Shown: piece after piece, positions 17,085-26,337 of the stretch
Layout: each line of letters opens with the position of its first letter
Numbering within the stretch: the stretch's first letter is position 1
NCBI RefSeq assembly: GCF_015552075.1
Contig: NZ_JADNDZ010000095.1
Coordinates: 1 to 64,000, forward strand
DNA: 64,000 bases
Reading direction: 5' to 3'
Origin: Collinsella aerofaciens
GTDB taxonomy: Bacteria > Actinomycetota > Coriobacteriia > Coriobacteriales > Coriobacteriaceae
Notes under the pieces: generated by a model
The model's input: only the letters and a program-made list of their open reading frames with translations
Told to the model about the DNA's origin: nothing
The model's database searches: none
Made by a program: the position numbers and the translations under genes

Positions 17085-19427
17085 CTATTTTGCCACTTTG
17101 GGCTTAAAGGATTTTAGGCGCAGAGCGTTGCTTACGACACATACGCTCGACAGGCTCATGGCCGCGGCGCCAAACATCGGCGAGAGCTGCCACCCGGTGA
17201 GCGGGAAGAACACGCCCGCCGCCAGCGGAATGCCGATGCCGTTGTAGAACAGCGCCCAGAACAGGTCCTGCTTGATGTTGCGGATCGTGGCGCGCGAAAG
17301 CTCGATGGCGCGGGCGACGTCCATGAGGTCGCTGCGCATGAGTACCACGTCGGCGCCCTCCTTGGCGATGTCGGCGCCGGTGCCGATAGCAAGGCCCACG
17401 TCGGCGCGCGCCAGGGCGGGGGAGTCGTTGATGCCGTCGCCCACCATGGCGACCTTACTGCCCGCATCCTGCAGCTCGCGCACGTGGCGCTCCTTGTCGG
17501 CGGGAAGCACGTCGGCGATGACCTGCTTGCTGGTCAGTCCCACGCGGCGGGCGATGGCCTCGGCCGTCACGTGGTTGTCGCCGGTGAGCATGCGCACGTC
17601 GACGCCAAGCGAGCGCAGTGCGGCGATGGCCCCGGCGCTCGTCTCCTTGACCTCGTCAGCCACGGCAATGGTGCCGGCAAGCTCGCCGTTCTTGGCAAAG
17701 AACAGCGGCGTCTTGCCCTCGGCGGCAAATTGTTCGGCAAGACCCGCGGGCACGGTAACGCCCAGCTCGTCCATCAGGCGTACGTTGCCGGCTGCAATGG
17801 CGTTTTGCCCCTCGCGCGCCGTAACGCCTCGCCCGGGCACGGCAGTAAAGTCCTCGACCATGCGCGCGACGATCCCGCGTGTCTCACACTCGGCCATAAT
17901 CGCCTCGGCCAGCGGGTGCTCGCTCGAGCGCTCCAACGCGGCGGCCAACTTGAGCAGCGCCTTTTCGCTCATGGCGGGCGAGCCGTCAGCGCGCGTGGCT
18001 ACCACGATATCGGTCACGGCAGGCTTGCCGCGGGTGACCGTGCCCGTCTTATCGAGCACCACGGTGCCCACGCTGCGCAGGTTCTCCAGCGCCTCGGCGC
18101 TCTTAAACAGAATGCCCATCTCGGCGCCCTTGCCGGTGCCGACCATAATGGCGACGGGCGTGGCCAGGCCCAGCGCGCACGGGCAGCTGATCACCAGCAC
18201 AGCGACGGCGGAGGTGAGCGCCTCATTCACGTCGCTGGTCAGTGCCATCCACACCACAAAGGTCACGGCCGAGATCACGAATACCACAGGCACGAACACG
18301 CCGGCGACCTTGTCGGCCAGTCGAGCAATGGGTGCCTTGGTGGCGTTGGCGTCCTCGACGAGCTGGATAATCTTGGCGAGCGACGTGTCAGCGCCCACAC
18401 GCGTAGCGCGGAAGGTAAACGATCCGGTGCGGTTGACGGTGGCGGCGTTGACGGTGGCGCCGGCGGTCTTCTCCACGGGGATGGACTCGCCGGTCAGTGC
18501 GCTTTCGTCCACGGCCGAAGCGCCCTCGAGTACCACGCCGTCGACAGGGATGGACTCGCCGGGGCGCACACGCAGCACCTGGCCGGGCAGAATGGCATCG
18601 ACATCGACGGTGGTCTCGGTACCGTCGACGGCCACGACGGTCGCGGTCTTGGGCGCCAGGTCAATGAGCGCCTCGATGGCGCCGCCAGTCTTGGATTTGC
18701 TGCGTGTCTCGAGATATTTGCCTACGGTGACGAGCGACAAGATCGTGCCGGCGCTCTCAAAATACAGGTTGTCCATGCTCGTCATCATGGCCTCGTGGAC
18801 CTGACCCGCGGCTAGCTGGTCGGCCATGATGAACATGGCGTAGAGCGACCAGGCGATGGACGCGGTGGCGCCCACGGCAATAAGGGCGTCCATGGTAGGC
18901 GCGCCGTGCGTAAGCGATTTAAACCCGTTGATAAAGTATGCGTCGTTGACGTAGACGATGGGAATGAGCAGGACGAGCTCGGTGAGCGCGAGCGTCATGC
19001 TGTGGGTGTGGTCGGTGAAGACGCCGGGCAGTGGCCAACCGAGCATGTGCCCCATGCCTATGTAGAACAGTGGGATGAGGAAGATGATCGAGATGATGAG
19101 GCGGGTGTGCATGGCAGAGGCGGCGGCCTCCAACTTTTTGGTCGGCGACTCCATATGGGCGGCGCCGGACCTGGCTTGCGCGTTGCCGTTTGAGTTGGCG
19201 GCATCGGTGCCCGTGCTAACGGGCGAGGCCGAATAACCCGCGCGATCGACGGCGGTACAGATGTCGTCGGGGGAGACCTGCGCGGGGTCGTAGTCGACCA
19301 GCATGGAGCCGGCGAGCAGGTTGACCGCGACGCTTTGGACGCCGTCGAGCTTGCTCACGGCACGGTCCACGTGCGCCTGGCAGGCGGCGCACGTCATGCC
19401 GCCCACATCGAACTTATCTTGAGCCAT
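17085..19427 (-). CDS. copA: Copper-exporting P1B-type ATPase
   Basis: CopA pumps Cu(I) out of the cytoplasm using ATP. The 780-residue protein has one N-terminal HMA domain (GMTCAAC, residues 10-16), a linker, and eight predicted membrane helices with the ion-binding CPC in ISCPCALG (near 412). The phosphorylation site DKTGT is near 459, the actuator TGES is in the preceding loop, the P1B HP dipeptide is in SSEHPLA (near 497), and GDGIND is near 665. The ATG at 19427 follows AAGGAG. Its promoter region carries a CsoR-type operator. It is the first gene of the copper operon. Confidence 0.96.
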   Translation of the reverse strand: MAQDKFDVGGMTCAACQAHVDRAVSKLDGVQSVAVNLLAGSMLVDYDPAQVSPDDICTAVDRAGYSASPVSTGTDAANSNGNAQARSGAAHMESPTKKLEAAASAMHTRLIISIIFLIPLFYIGMGHMLGWPLPGVFTDHTHSMTLALTELVLLIPIVYVNDAYFINGFKSLTHGAPTMDALIAVGATASIAWSLYAMFIMADQLAAGQVHEAMMTSMDNLYFESAGTILSLVTVGKYLETRSKSKTGGAIEALIDLAPKTATVVAVDGTETTVDVDAILPGQVLRVRPGESIPVDGVVLEGASAVDESALTGESIPVEKTAGATVNAATVNRTGSFTFRATRVGADTSLAKIIQLVEDANATKAPIARLADKVAGVFVPVVFVISAVTFVVWMALTSDVNEALTSAVAVLVISCPCALGLATPVAIMVGTGKGAEMGILFKSAEALENLRSVGTVVLDKTGTVTRGKPAVTDIVVATRADGSPAMSEKALLKLAAALERSSEHPLAEAIMAECETRGIVARMVEDFTAVPGRGVTAREGQNAIAAGNVRLMDELGVTVPAGLAEQFAAEGKTPLFFAKNGELAGTIAVADEVKETSAGAIAALRSLGVDVRMLTGDNHVTAEAIARRVGLTSKQVIADVLPADKERHVRELQDAGSKVAMVGDGINDSPALARADVGLAIGTGADIAKEGADVVLMRSDLMDVARAIELSRATIRNIKQDLFWALFYNGIGIPLAAGVFFPLTGWQLSPMFGAAAMSLSSVCVVSNALRLKSFKPKVAK

Positions 19428-19472
19428 GGCTTCTCCTTTCTGTGGCGTAGTGTCGGAAATGTTAACCATCCG

Positions 19473-19505
19473 ATACTATACACCCATACCCCCTGGGGGT
19501 GTCCA
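19473..19505 (-). promoter_or_regulatory. copA promoter with CsoR-type operator
   Basis: On the minus strand TGGACA (19505-19500) and TATAGT (19480-19475) are separated by 19 bp. Within the spacer is the G/C-rich palindrome ATACCCCCTGGGGGTGT (19486-19502), which matches the general form of CsoR boxes. A repressor bound there would block polymerase. The long 19-bp spacer is also typical of MerR/CueR promoters, but the only copper regulator in the operon is CsoR. Confidence 0.75.
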
Positions 19506-19578
19506 GTGGAGATTGAAATGTATGACATTCTGGTATTGGTCGAGGTGATAGCCAGGTCGGCGGACCGTAGCCGGTCTA

Positions 19579-19801
19579 ATGTCTCAATCTGTAACAACTA
19601 GACCCGTTTTTGTCGAGTAACTGTTACAGATCGAGACATTACATCGAGCCACAACTTAACGTCTCAACCTGTAACGCCTAAGGACCGTTTTTCCTGCTAG
19701 ATGTTACAGATCGAGACAAACCGTCCGCGGTCAACTCAAATGTCTTGATTTGTAACATCTAGAGAGGTTTTTGACCCCTTACTGTTACAGATCGAGACAA
19801 T
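19579..19801. repeat. Repeat family A, three-copy cluster with 80-bp period
   Basis: Three hairpin units have aligned starts at 19583, 19663 and 19744, so steps of 80 and 81 bp. Their centres carry T-runs (CCGTTTTT), the complement of the A-run centres seen elsewhere, so these copies are inverted relative to those at 12545. The cluster fills the gap between copA and the kinase gene. Confidence 0.92.
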
Positions 19802-19840
19802 TGCCGGGGAGGGGTCCCGTCACGGCAAGACGCCCGCCGC

Positions 19841-21925
19841 CTAGATACAGAACCCGGGGATCACACAGGTTAGCTTGCTTGGCTTTTCCGCAGGCGTTGC
19901 GTACGTAAAGACGTCGCCGTCGTGCCCCACGCGGTTCATATAGAGCGTGCCTTTGCTCTCCGATGTGTCGGGGCTCACCGTGCGCTCCCACCAACAGGTG
20001 TCCTTGCCCTTCCACTGGCGGACCATCGTCTCGTTCGTGGAATACGGGCTCACCTTGAGCTCGCGGAAGAGCTGATACTCCCTGCCCTCGCCGTTGTAGA
20101 TGTCTGCCAGGTAGTGATAGCCCTCGGTAAACGAATCGGGCGGTTGCGTACCGCACAGCTCGACCATGGCGGGCAGCCAAAGGGTTGCGGGCAACTCGCT
20201 CAGGCACGATGCGCTGTTGGCGGCGCCCACATTGTTCGAGACCTTCTTGACCCCTTTAATGAGTGCGCGCAACTCGTTGGGCAGCAGCTTAAGGCCGTCG
20301 CCGTTGAGCCATTCCCGCAGCTCGCAATCTGCCCAGCCGGCGCTCGGCGGTTCAGCCGCAGCGTTGCGCTCGGCAATACCCGCGTCGAACATAAACGTTA
20401 GTCCGGCCTTGCCCGTCCCGTCCAGAAGCTCATCGTGGCGGATGCCCACAAGCTGCGCGCCAACCTGCAGCCCGTTGGTGAGCGTGACACGCTTGGTACA
20501 CGGATAGGGGATATGCCCATCGGCATCGAGCAGATGATAGCGCCTGGCAATCTCGCGTGCCTCGCTACGGGTCTCGGTGGCCTTAATCTTGAGCGAAATC
20601 TCCTGCAGCTGATCCCAAGTGTAGTCGTCAAGTGAACTGCGGATGCCGTCCAGGTAGTCGGGGATGCCAAAGCCATGGGTTGCCGCCCCGATAACGCCTA
20701 GCCCCGCAACGGCTGCGACAACGCCACCGATAATAAAGCGGCGGCGGGTCATGGCATCGTGCCGGGCCTGCTCCAGGATCTCTCTCGCGCGCTCGCCGGC
20801 GACGTCGACCTTAAGGTGCGTACCGGAGTCGATGTCAATTGCGGTGTCACTGCCCGTGCCCTCGCGGCCCTCGGATTCGGCATCGGTGAGGTATGCCGAG
20901 AGCACCTCGAGCATCTGCTGTTCGGTGGGACGATCACGCTGCTCGACTGAGATGCCTTTCATGATGATTTGGACGAGCGCCTCGTCGTCACTGCATCGCG
21001 GCTCGAGCGGCGCCGGCTTGGTCTTGGTCTTTATGAGGTAGAACGAACCGGTTGCCGCGGCACCCGTCGACTCCACATCGAACGGTTTGCGACCGCTGTA
21101 GAGCTGGTACAGAATGCTCGAAAGCGCGTAGACATCGATTGCGGGCGAGCGGCGAAGGGCCGCGATGCCTTCGATATCCTGCGTGAGCATCTCGGGCGCG
21201 GCGTATGCGGGCGTGGCAAAGCGCCAGATGTCGGCGCGCCGGGTGATCGTGTCATCGCCGAGGGCCATGGTCGCGGAGCCCATGTCGATGAGGCAGGGGT
21301 CAAAGGAGCAATCGACGATCTGCTGCTCGAGCGTTCGACTGGTGGTACGGAACATGATATTGGCGGGCGACAGGTCGCGATGGACGACCGGATTTACGAG
21401 TCCCTGGGTCATCAGGAGTGCGCGAAGCACGGCGTTTCCAACGGCGGCCACCATCTGGGTGGTTAGCCCGCCCGAGGCATCGTGCGGAAGCAAGGGCAGC
21501 GCCTGCTTGAGCGAGGTGCCCTCGACCCACTCCATGAGGATGAGCGGGTCGTCCTCGCACGATCCATAGCCATAGACGCGCGGAAATCCGCGCAGGTGCG
21601 AGACAGTGCACAGATGACGGTACTCCTCGAACAGCGCGGCGGTATTGGCCAGGTGCGCAGCCGCTTGCTCGGCGGAGCGGTCGGGGGCTTGGCCGGAAAG
21701 GATGGCGTTGTCCTTGAGTAGCTTGACGGCAAAGACCTCGCCGCTCGTGTTGGTCGCGCGCAGCACGTGCCCGATGTTGCCGTTGTTGCGGTGGGCCGTC
21801 TGGAGAATAAGCGTCATAAACCGACGCTTGGCGTCGTCCTCGGCGCTGGGGTCGACCGCCACGGCGGTATCGAACGTATCGAGACGGACGAGTTTGTCGC
21901 CATAGGCGCTATCGGTAGTATCCAT
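19841..21925 (-). CDS. Membrane Ser/Thr protein kinase with DUF6273-like domain
   Basis: The 694-residue protein starts with a Hanks-type kinase domain (about 25-330). The ATP-binding Lys is in VFAVKLLK, the catalytic loop is HRDLSPANIMF (near 178-188), the metal-binding DFG equivalent is DMG, and the APE motif is in YAAPEML. After a charged linker comes one membrane helix, FIIGGVVAAVAGLGVIGAA (near 396-414). The following extracytoplasmic part (about 470-694) matches the pattern of DUF6273 (WADCELREWLNGD, ATLWLPAM, WWERTVSP), a domain of unknown role often found on Gram-positive surface proteins. The ATG at 21925 follows AAAGGAA. It lies 171 bp downstream of an FHA-domain gene, its likely phosphothreonine-reading partner. 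Confidence 0.88.
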   Translation of the reverse strand: MDTTDSAYGDKLVRLDTFDTAVAVDPSAEDDAKRRFMTLILQTAHRNNGNIGHVLRATNTSGEVFAVKLLKDNAILSGQAPDRSAEQAAAHLANTAALFEEYRHLCTVSHLRGFPRVYGYGSCEDDPLILMEWVEGTSLKQALPLLPHDASGGLTTQMVAAVGNAVLRALLMTQGLVNPVVHRDLSPANIMFRTTSRTLEQQIVDCSFDPCLIDMGSATMALGDDTITRRADIWRFATPAYAAPEMLTQDIEGIAALRRSPAIDVYALSSILYQLYSGRKPFDVESTGAAATGSFYLIKTKTKPAPLEPRCSDDEALVQIIMKGISVEQRDRPTEQQMLEVLSAYLTDAESEGREGTGSDTAIDIDSGTHLKVDVAGERAREILEQARHDAMTRRRFIIGGVVAAVAGLGVIGAATHGFGIPDYLDGIRSSLDDYTWDQLQEISLKIKATETRSEAREIARRYHLLDADGHIPYPCTKRVTLTNGLQVGAQLVGIRHDELLDGTGKAGLTFMFDAGIAERNAAAEPPSAGWADCELREWLNGDGLKLLPNELRALIKGVKKVSNNVGAANSASCLSELPATLWLPAMVELCGTQPPDSFTEGYHYLADIYNGEGREYQLFRELKVSPYSTNETMVRQWKGKDTCWWERTVSPDTSESKGTLYMNRVGHDGDVFTYATPAEKPSKLTCVIPGFCI

Positions 21926-22096
21926 GGCGTTCCTTTGTCTGGCATGGGTTGCCGCACGTTTACGCGAGCAGTGCGGATATCGGTAAAGTACCATGATAGC
22001 CGCACTGCCCACGTATACCGCTGAGCATTGTCGTTTACGACGCAGAAGGTAGAAGACGAAAGACGGACGGCGACCGTCTTCCGATCGCTGTCCGTG

Positions 22097-23059
22097 CTAG
22101 TCCACAATGACAAGGAATGTCGTGTAGAGACCCAGATGGAGCCTGTCGCTGTTGGCGATTTCCACGGGGGGATAGACTTTGCCGGGTTCGCGTTGGTCGC
22201 GCGGCGGCTCAATCACAATATCGCCGTCGCCCGCGCCCGATTCGAGCACTGTGCCGTTGGTCGATCCAAGGCCCTGGGCGTACCAGTGCTCACCCTCGAG
22301 CCAAATGCGAAGATGCTCGCGCGAGGCGTCGGCGCCTACATCGGTGATGCTGGGCGAGGTTTTGGGCAAAGAACCAATCACGGTGCCGCGCGGATCGCGT
22401 GTGAGGGGATGGATTTGCATGTCGGCGCAGTTGTCGGCATGGGTTCTGAGCAGACCGAGGTTGGGGGCGACGGTGTGCGGCTGCTCCAGGCTGCTCATAA
22501 AGCCGCGTCCGACGGTAGTTTCGGTGGTGCCGAAGTGCCCGCCCGTCTTGCTGGCGCAAAAGCGCTCGACGGTGGTCACGCCCTGAACGGGATCGGCGAG
22601 CGCCCCCGTTGCCACAAAGAGCATAAGGTAAAGCGTGCTTTTCTCGCGCACGGCATTGCCGTCGAAGTTGTCGATGCGATTGAGGGCATTTGCATATAGG
22701 CGGCTGTCCAGCTTGTAGCTGGCGAGAGCCGACATCATTTCGTTGGCGGCCGGACCGCGATAGTGCTCGGCGATTGCCCGATAGGCGGACTCGCCGCCGC
22801 CGAGCTTGCTGCAGATTGCCGAGGAAAGGTTGAGCGTGGTGACGGTAAAGTCGCTGTAGATGGAGGGCGCGCACTGGTCAGGCTTGCGATGGACGATGTA
22901 ACGGGTGAGATACGAGCGGTTGGAAGAGCATTTCTCGAGCAGGGTACTGCCGAGATAAGAGTTTCCATTGATGAGCATTCGGGCGATCTCGAGATGTTTA
23001 AGACCGCCGAACGAGCGAATATCGTTATAGAGGACCGAGCAAGGCGTCTCTGCTGCCAC
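22097..23059 (-). CDS. FHA-domain protein
   Basis: The 320-residue protein has a helical N-terminal two-thirds of unknown function and a C-terminal forkhead-associated domain (about 230-320). The phosphothreonine-binding loops are visible as SREHLRIWLEG and LGSTNGTVLE. FHA domains bind phosphothreonine peptides. The adjacent downstream kinase probably phosphorylates either this protein or its ligands. I place the start at GTG 23059 because AAAGGAGG lies seven bases upstream; starting at the in-frame TTG 23089 would put that ribosome site inside the gene. Both genes read leftward and are probably one unit, with an imperfect GACGG/CCGTC hairpin between them. Confidence 0.85.
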   Translation of the reverse strand: MAAETPCSVLYNDIRSFGGLKHLEIARMLINGNSYLGSTLLEKCSSNRSYLTRYIVHRKPDQCAPSIYSDFTVTTLNLSSAICSKLGGGESAYRAIAEHYRGPAANEMMSALASYKLDSRLYANALNRIDNFDGNAVREKSTLYLMLFVATGALADPVQGVTTVERFCASKTGGHFGTTETTVGRGFMSSLEQPHTVAPNLGLLRTHADNCADMQIHPLTRDPRGTVIGSLPKTSPSITDVGADASREHLRIWLEGEHWYAQGLGSTNGTVLESGAGDGDIVIEPPRDQREPGKVYPPVEIANSDRLHLGLYTTFLVIVD

Positions 23060-23235
23060 GGATACCTCCTTTGATTGCTTCCTAGCCAATATGGCGATAG
23101 GAATTAATGGCCCCCGGTGGGCGACGTATTAAATGGCTGCGCAATATATAGCGTAACCAAAGCAACATTATAGGCCACATGTTCGAAATTGCAGGAAGAC
23201 CGAGAGATTTTGGTTGGACTGAACGGAAATCCCCC

Positions 23236-23297
23236 TCTGTCTTGTTCTATAACATTTGGACCCGGTTTTGCCCTGCATCTGTTACAGATTGACACAA
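23236..23297. repeat. Repeat family A, degenerate single copy
   Basis: The arms are worn (TGTCTTGTTCTATAAC with GTTACAGATTGACACA) but length and centre (CCCGGTTTTG) match the family in inverted orientation. Confidence 0.75.
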
Positions 23298-23566
23298 TCG
23301 GCCAGGCCCACCTCGTCCGCCTCGTCATCTGTGGTTTACGTGGGGGCATACGGAGTGCGGGTATACTAACCGGCGGCGAATCTGCTCCATCGCTTAGAGC
23401 TGCTGCGTCTGGACGGCGCGTGATAGGGCTGCCAAAGCGATCGCCAGCGTGCTGAGCAACGTCCTCTCTGTGCGCACCTGTTTTTGTATGTATTAGCGCA
23501 CTACCAAGCACGCCCGCGCGGCCGCATGCCGCGCTCATGACGCGTGCAGATAAGGAACAACAACAT
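23298..23566. other. Leader region of the DEAD-box helicase gene
   Basis: No gene is supported in this stretch, which lies between the FHA gene and the DEAD-box helicase. A small GTGCGCAC palindrome at about 23471-23478 followed by CTGTTTTTG could be a weak attenuator, but the stem is short. Cold-shock helicase mRNAs in other bacteria often have long regulatory leaders, so an RNA-level control is possible but not shown. Confidence 0.35.
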
Positions 23567-25720
23567 ATGCGTAATTCTGTATCCGACGTCACCGACGCCG
23601 AGATTCTGGACGAGGCCCGCGAGGCCATGACCCAGGCTGCCTTCGATGCCGCCGATGAGGCCAATGCTGCCCAGGCCGTCGAGTCCGCTACCGAGAGCCT
23701 GCCCGCCTTTGACGAGCTGGGGCTTTCGGACGAGATACTCCGTGCTATCGAGAACCTGGGCTACACGGCGCCGACGCCCGTGCAGGCCGGCTCGATCCCC
23801 GTGGTGCTCGAGGGTCGCGACCTGCTTGCCGCCGCCCAGACCGGCACCGGCAAGACGGCCGCCTTCTTGCTGCCGACCATGAACAATCTGGAGCACATCG
23901 CTCCGCCCAAGCCCGTGCGCGAGCGCGGCGGCCGCAACCGCCGTCGCGGTGCCAAGAAGCCCGAGGGCAACGGCCGCGGCCCCGTGATGCTCGTCATCAC
24001 CCCCACGCGCGAGCTCGCCCAGCAGATCGACGAGGTCGCGAGCAAGATCGCCGACGTCACCGGCCATGTCGCCGTGACCGTCGTGGGTGGCGTGAGCTAC
24101 AAGCCGCAGACCGCGGCACTCAAGTACGGCTGCGATATCCTGGTCGCCACGCCGGGCCGTCTGGTCGACCTGATCGAGCAGGGCGCCTGCCACCTGAACG
24201 AGGTCAAGGTGCTGGTGCTCGACGAGGCCGATCGCATGCTCGACATGGGCTTTTTGCCCGCCGTCCGCCGTATTGTGCGCGAGACGCCGGCCGAGCGCCA
24301 GACGCTGCTGTTCTCGGCGACGCTCGACGAGGAGGCCGTGGGCGAGATCACCGACCTGGTGAGCGACCCGGCCCGCGTGGAGATCGCGCCCGCCACGTCG
24401 ACCGCCGACACCGTCGACCAGTTTGTGTTCCCGGTGTCCATCGAGGCCAAGAATAACCTGTTGCCCGAGTTTCTCAAGAAGGAGGGCCCGGAGCGCACCA
24501 TTGTCTTTATGCGCACCAAGCATCGCGCCGACAGCTGCTGCCGTCGTCTGGAGCGTAAGGGCATCAAGGCCGCCGCGATTCACGGCAACCGCAGCCAGGC
24601 CCAGCGCGAGCGCGCGCTTTCTGCCTTCCGCGACGGCACCGTCGACGTGCTGGTGGCAACCGATGTTCTCGCCCGCGGCATCGACATTAGCGACGTGCGC
24701 TACGTCGTGAACTTTGACGTGCCGGCCGAGCCGACCGACTACATCCACCGTATTGGCCGTACGGGCCGTGCCGGTGAGCTGGGCTGGGCCATCACGTTTG
24801 TGACCGAGCAGGACGTCGACGAGTTCTACGAGATCGAGAAGCTCATGGACAAGACGGCCGATATTTACGAAGCCGGCGACCTGCACGTGGGTCCCAACCC
24901 GCCCGCCGTTGACCCCGAGCGCGATCCTGCCGCCTTTAAGGTGAAGAAGAAGACCAAGCGCGGCAAGTCCAAGAGCAAGAAGAAGCTTGAGCAGGCGCGT
25001 CGCGACGGCAAGCGCAACGGCGACGATTACGGCGATGTGGCTGGTCGTTCCAACCGCGGTCGCGACGAGCGCCGTGGCGATGGCGAGCGTCCGAGCCGTC
25101 CCAAGCGCGGTGGCAAGACCCGCGTGCGCGAGGGCGTTCAGGCTCGCGTGGACGAGGCCGTGGAGAGCGTGGCCCGCGAGGTTGCTGCCGAGGAGCGCGG
25201 CGGTGCTGACGCCGTCAAGCAGGCCCCGCGTGGCAACCGTGCCGAGCGTCGTGCCAAGCAGTTCCAGGGCGAGGCACATCGCCGCCGCCGCGAGGACGAG
25301 GATCGCGGTGGCCGTCGTCGTGTCGAGCGCGAGGACGAGGGCCGCGGTTCGCGCGGTGGCAAGCGCGGTGCGGGCGACCGCCGTCGTTCCGGTCGTGATG
25401 ACGAGCGCGGTGGCCGTGATGAGCGTCGCGAGGGCGCTCGCGGCAATGGCGGCCGCGGCGGCGCTGGTCGTTCGAATGAGTCGCGCGATCGTCGTGACCC
25501 GCGTGCCAGCCGCGATCGTCGCGATGACTGGCGCAACTACGACGATACCCGCGAGGAGCGTCGTGGCGGCTATCGTGGCGCTCGTGGTGGCAACCAGGCC
25601 GGCTCCCGTGGCGGCCGTGCCGGCGGTCGCGATAACCGTGGCAGCTATGGCAACAGCCGTGGCGGCAAGCGCGGCGGCAGCTCCCGTCGCCCCGGTGACG
25701 GCGGCGGCAAGCGCAAGTAA
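23567..25720 (+). CDS. DEAD-box ATP-dependent RNA helicase with RG-rich tail
   Basis: The 717-residue protein unwinds structured RNA; related CsdA/DeaD/RhlE helicases act in ribosome assembly and mRNA decay. Motifs in order: the Q motif (FDELGLSDEILRAIENLGY), AQTGTGKT, PTRELAQ, VLDEADRMLDMG, SAT, and RIGRTGRAG, spanning about residues 50-420. The last ~280 residues are low-complexity, highly charged and rich in Arg-Gly and Arg-Asp repeats, ending in RRPGDGGGKRK. Such tails bind RNA and can drive phase separation. The ATG at 23567 has AAGGA ten bases upstream. A strong terminator follows. Confidence 0.94.
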   Translation: MRNSVSDVTDAEILDEAREAMTQAAFDAADEANAAQAVESATESLPAFDELGLSDEILRAIENLGYTAPTPVQAGSIPVVLEGRDLLAAAQTGTGKTAAFLLPTMNNLEHIAPPKPVRERGGRNRRRGAKKPEGNGRGPVMLVITPTRELAQQIDEVASKIADVTGHVAVTVVGGVSYKPQTAALKYGCDILVATPGRLVDLIEQGACHLNEVKVLVLDEADRMLDMGFLPAVRRIVRETPAERQTLLFSATLDEEAVGEITDLVSDPARVEIAPATSTADTVDQFVFPVSIEAKNNLLPEFLKKEGPERTIVFMRTKHRADSCCRRLERKGIKAAAIHGNRSQAQRERALSAFRDGTVDVLVATDVLARGIDISDVRYVVNFDVPAEPTDYIHRIGRTGRAGELGWAITFVTEQDVDEFYEIEKLMDKTADIYEAGDLHVGPNPPAVDPERDPAAFKVKKKTKRGKSKSKKKLEQARRDGKRNGDDYGDVAGRSNRGRDERRGDGERPSRPKRGGKTRVREGVQARVDEAVESVAREVAAEERGGADAVKQAPRGNRAERRAKQFQGEAHRRRREDEDRGGRRRVEREDEGRGSRGGKRGAGDRRRSGRDDERGGRDERREGARGNGGRGGAGRSNESRDRRDPRASRDRRDDWRNYDDTREERRGGYRGARGGNQAGSRGGRAGGRDNRGSYGNSRGGKRGGSSRRPGDGGGKRK

Positions 25721-25754
25721 CATACACATCGCACGCTAGCGTGAGACAAGCTAA

Positions 25755-25790
25755 GGGCCCGAGCAAACAACGCTCGGGCCCGTTTGTTTG
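25755..25790 (+). terminator. Intrinsic terminator after DEAD-box helicase
   Basis: A perfect 10-bp stem, GGGCCCGAGC (25755-25764) with GCTCGGGCCC (25772-25781), has a seven-base loop and is followed by GTTTGTTTG. Confidence 0.9.
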
Positions 25791-26251
25791 CCGTGTCCAT
25801 CGCTAATTCAAACGTGATTTTCTCGGGAATGCATCTGGGGGATGCTGAGGACCTATTTTCTGCCATGCAGCAATGGGCCCCATGGGGTGCGCCGTGCATT
25901 TTTTGGAGTATTCTGCAGTTCGAGTTGTCTGCATATGATCCGACGTCGCCAACGGTGGCCTTCGGATATCCCTGGCGAGCGTTCTGAGTCAGATTTCGCC
26001 GTTTTCCGGAGCAGGGGCGCGTCATTCTCGCCATGTCGGGACTTAGAATGATACGGCGCCCTACAGTTTTGCCCACCCGCGGCGGTGCTGGCGTGGTTAC
26101 GTTGCAGAATACTCCGTTTTTTGCACGGGCTAGGATGGGGTACCTCAGGAGAACACAGCGGTATCCCGTAAATATATACAATTTGTACCGTAATTTATAC
26201 AAAACGAAGAGGCAGACAGCGTAGGGTGGGTGCATTGGGGTGCTTGGTGCA
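25791..26251. other. Gene-free region with an inverted pair of a 26-bp motif
   Basis: No convincing gene lies here. GGAGTATTCTGCA (25905-25917) and TGCAGAATACTCC (26103-26115) are perfect 13-bp inverted repeats. On the outer side each has a six-base A or T tract and then TGCACGG, again inverted, so both ends share a 26-bp architecture. The 185 bp between contain a TCATTCT/AGAATGA dyad. The stretch 26160-26215 is AT-rich and could hold a promoter. Confidence 0.6.
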
Positions 26252-26281
26252 TTAAAACGGGGACCCCACGTGCCGTATACT
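26252..26281 (+). promoter_or_regulatory. Promoter for flavodoxin-ferredoxin gene
   Basis: TTAAAA (26252-26257) and TATACT (26276-26281) are 18 bp apart, ending 57 bp before the start codon. A GGGGACCCC palindrome lies in the spacer and might be an operator. Confidence 0.5.
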
Positions 26282-26337
26282 CTGGCTGGATGTGAAAGCG
26301 GCTTGACGCGTTGCCAGGCGTAGGGGAGGGTGCCTCG

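Noticed and set aside
23456-23500. Transcription attenuator in the helicase leader
   Set aside because: GTGCGCAC is followed by a T-run, but an 8-bp self-palindrome cannot form a stable loop. I list it only as a weak possibility.
23501-25729. Minus-strand frame opposite the DEAD-box helicase
   Set aside because: The product is a low-complexity Ala/Thr/Val string produced by the RG-rich coding region on the other strand.
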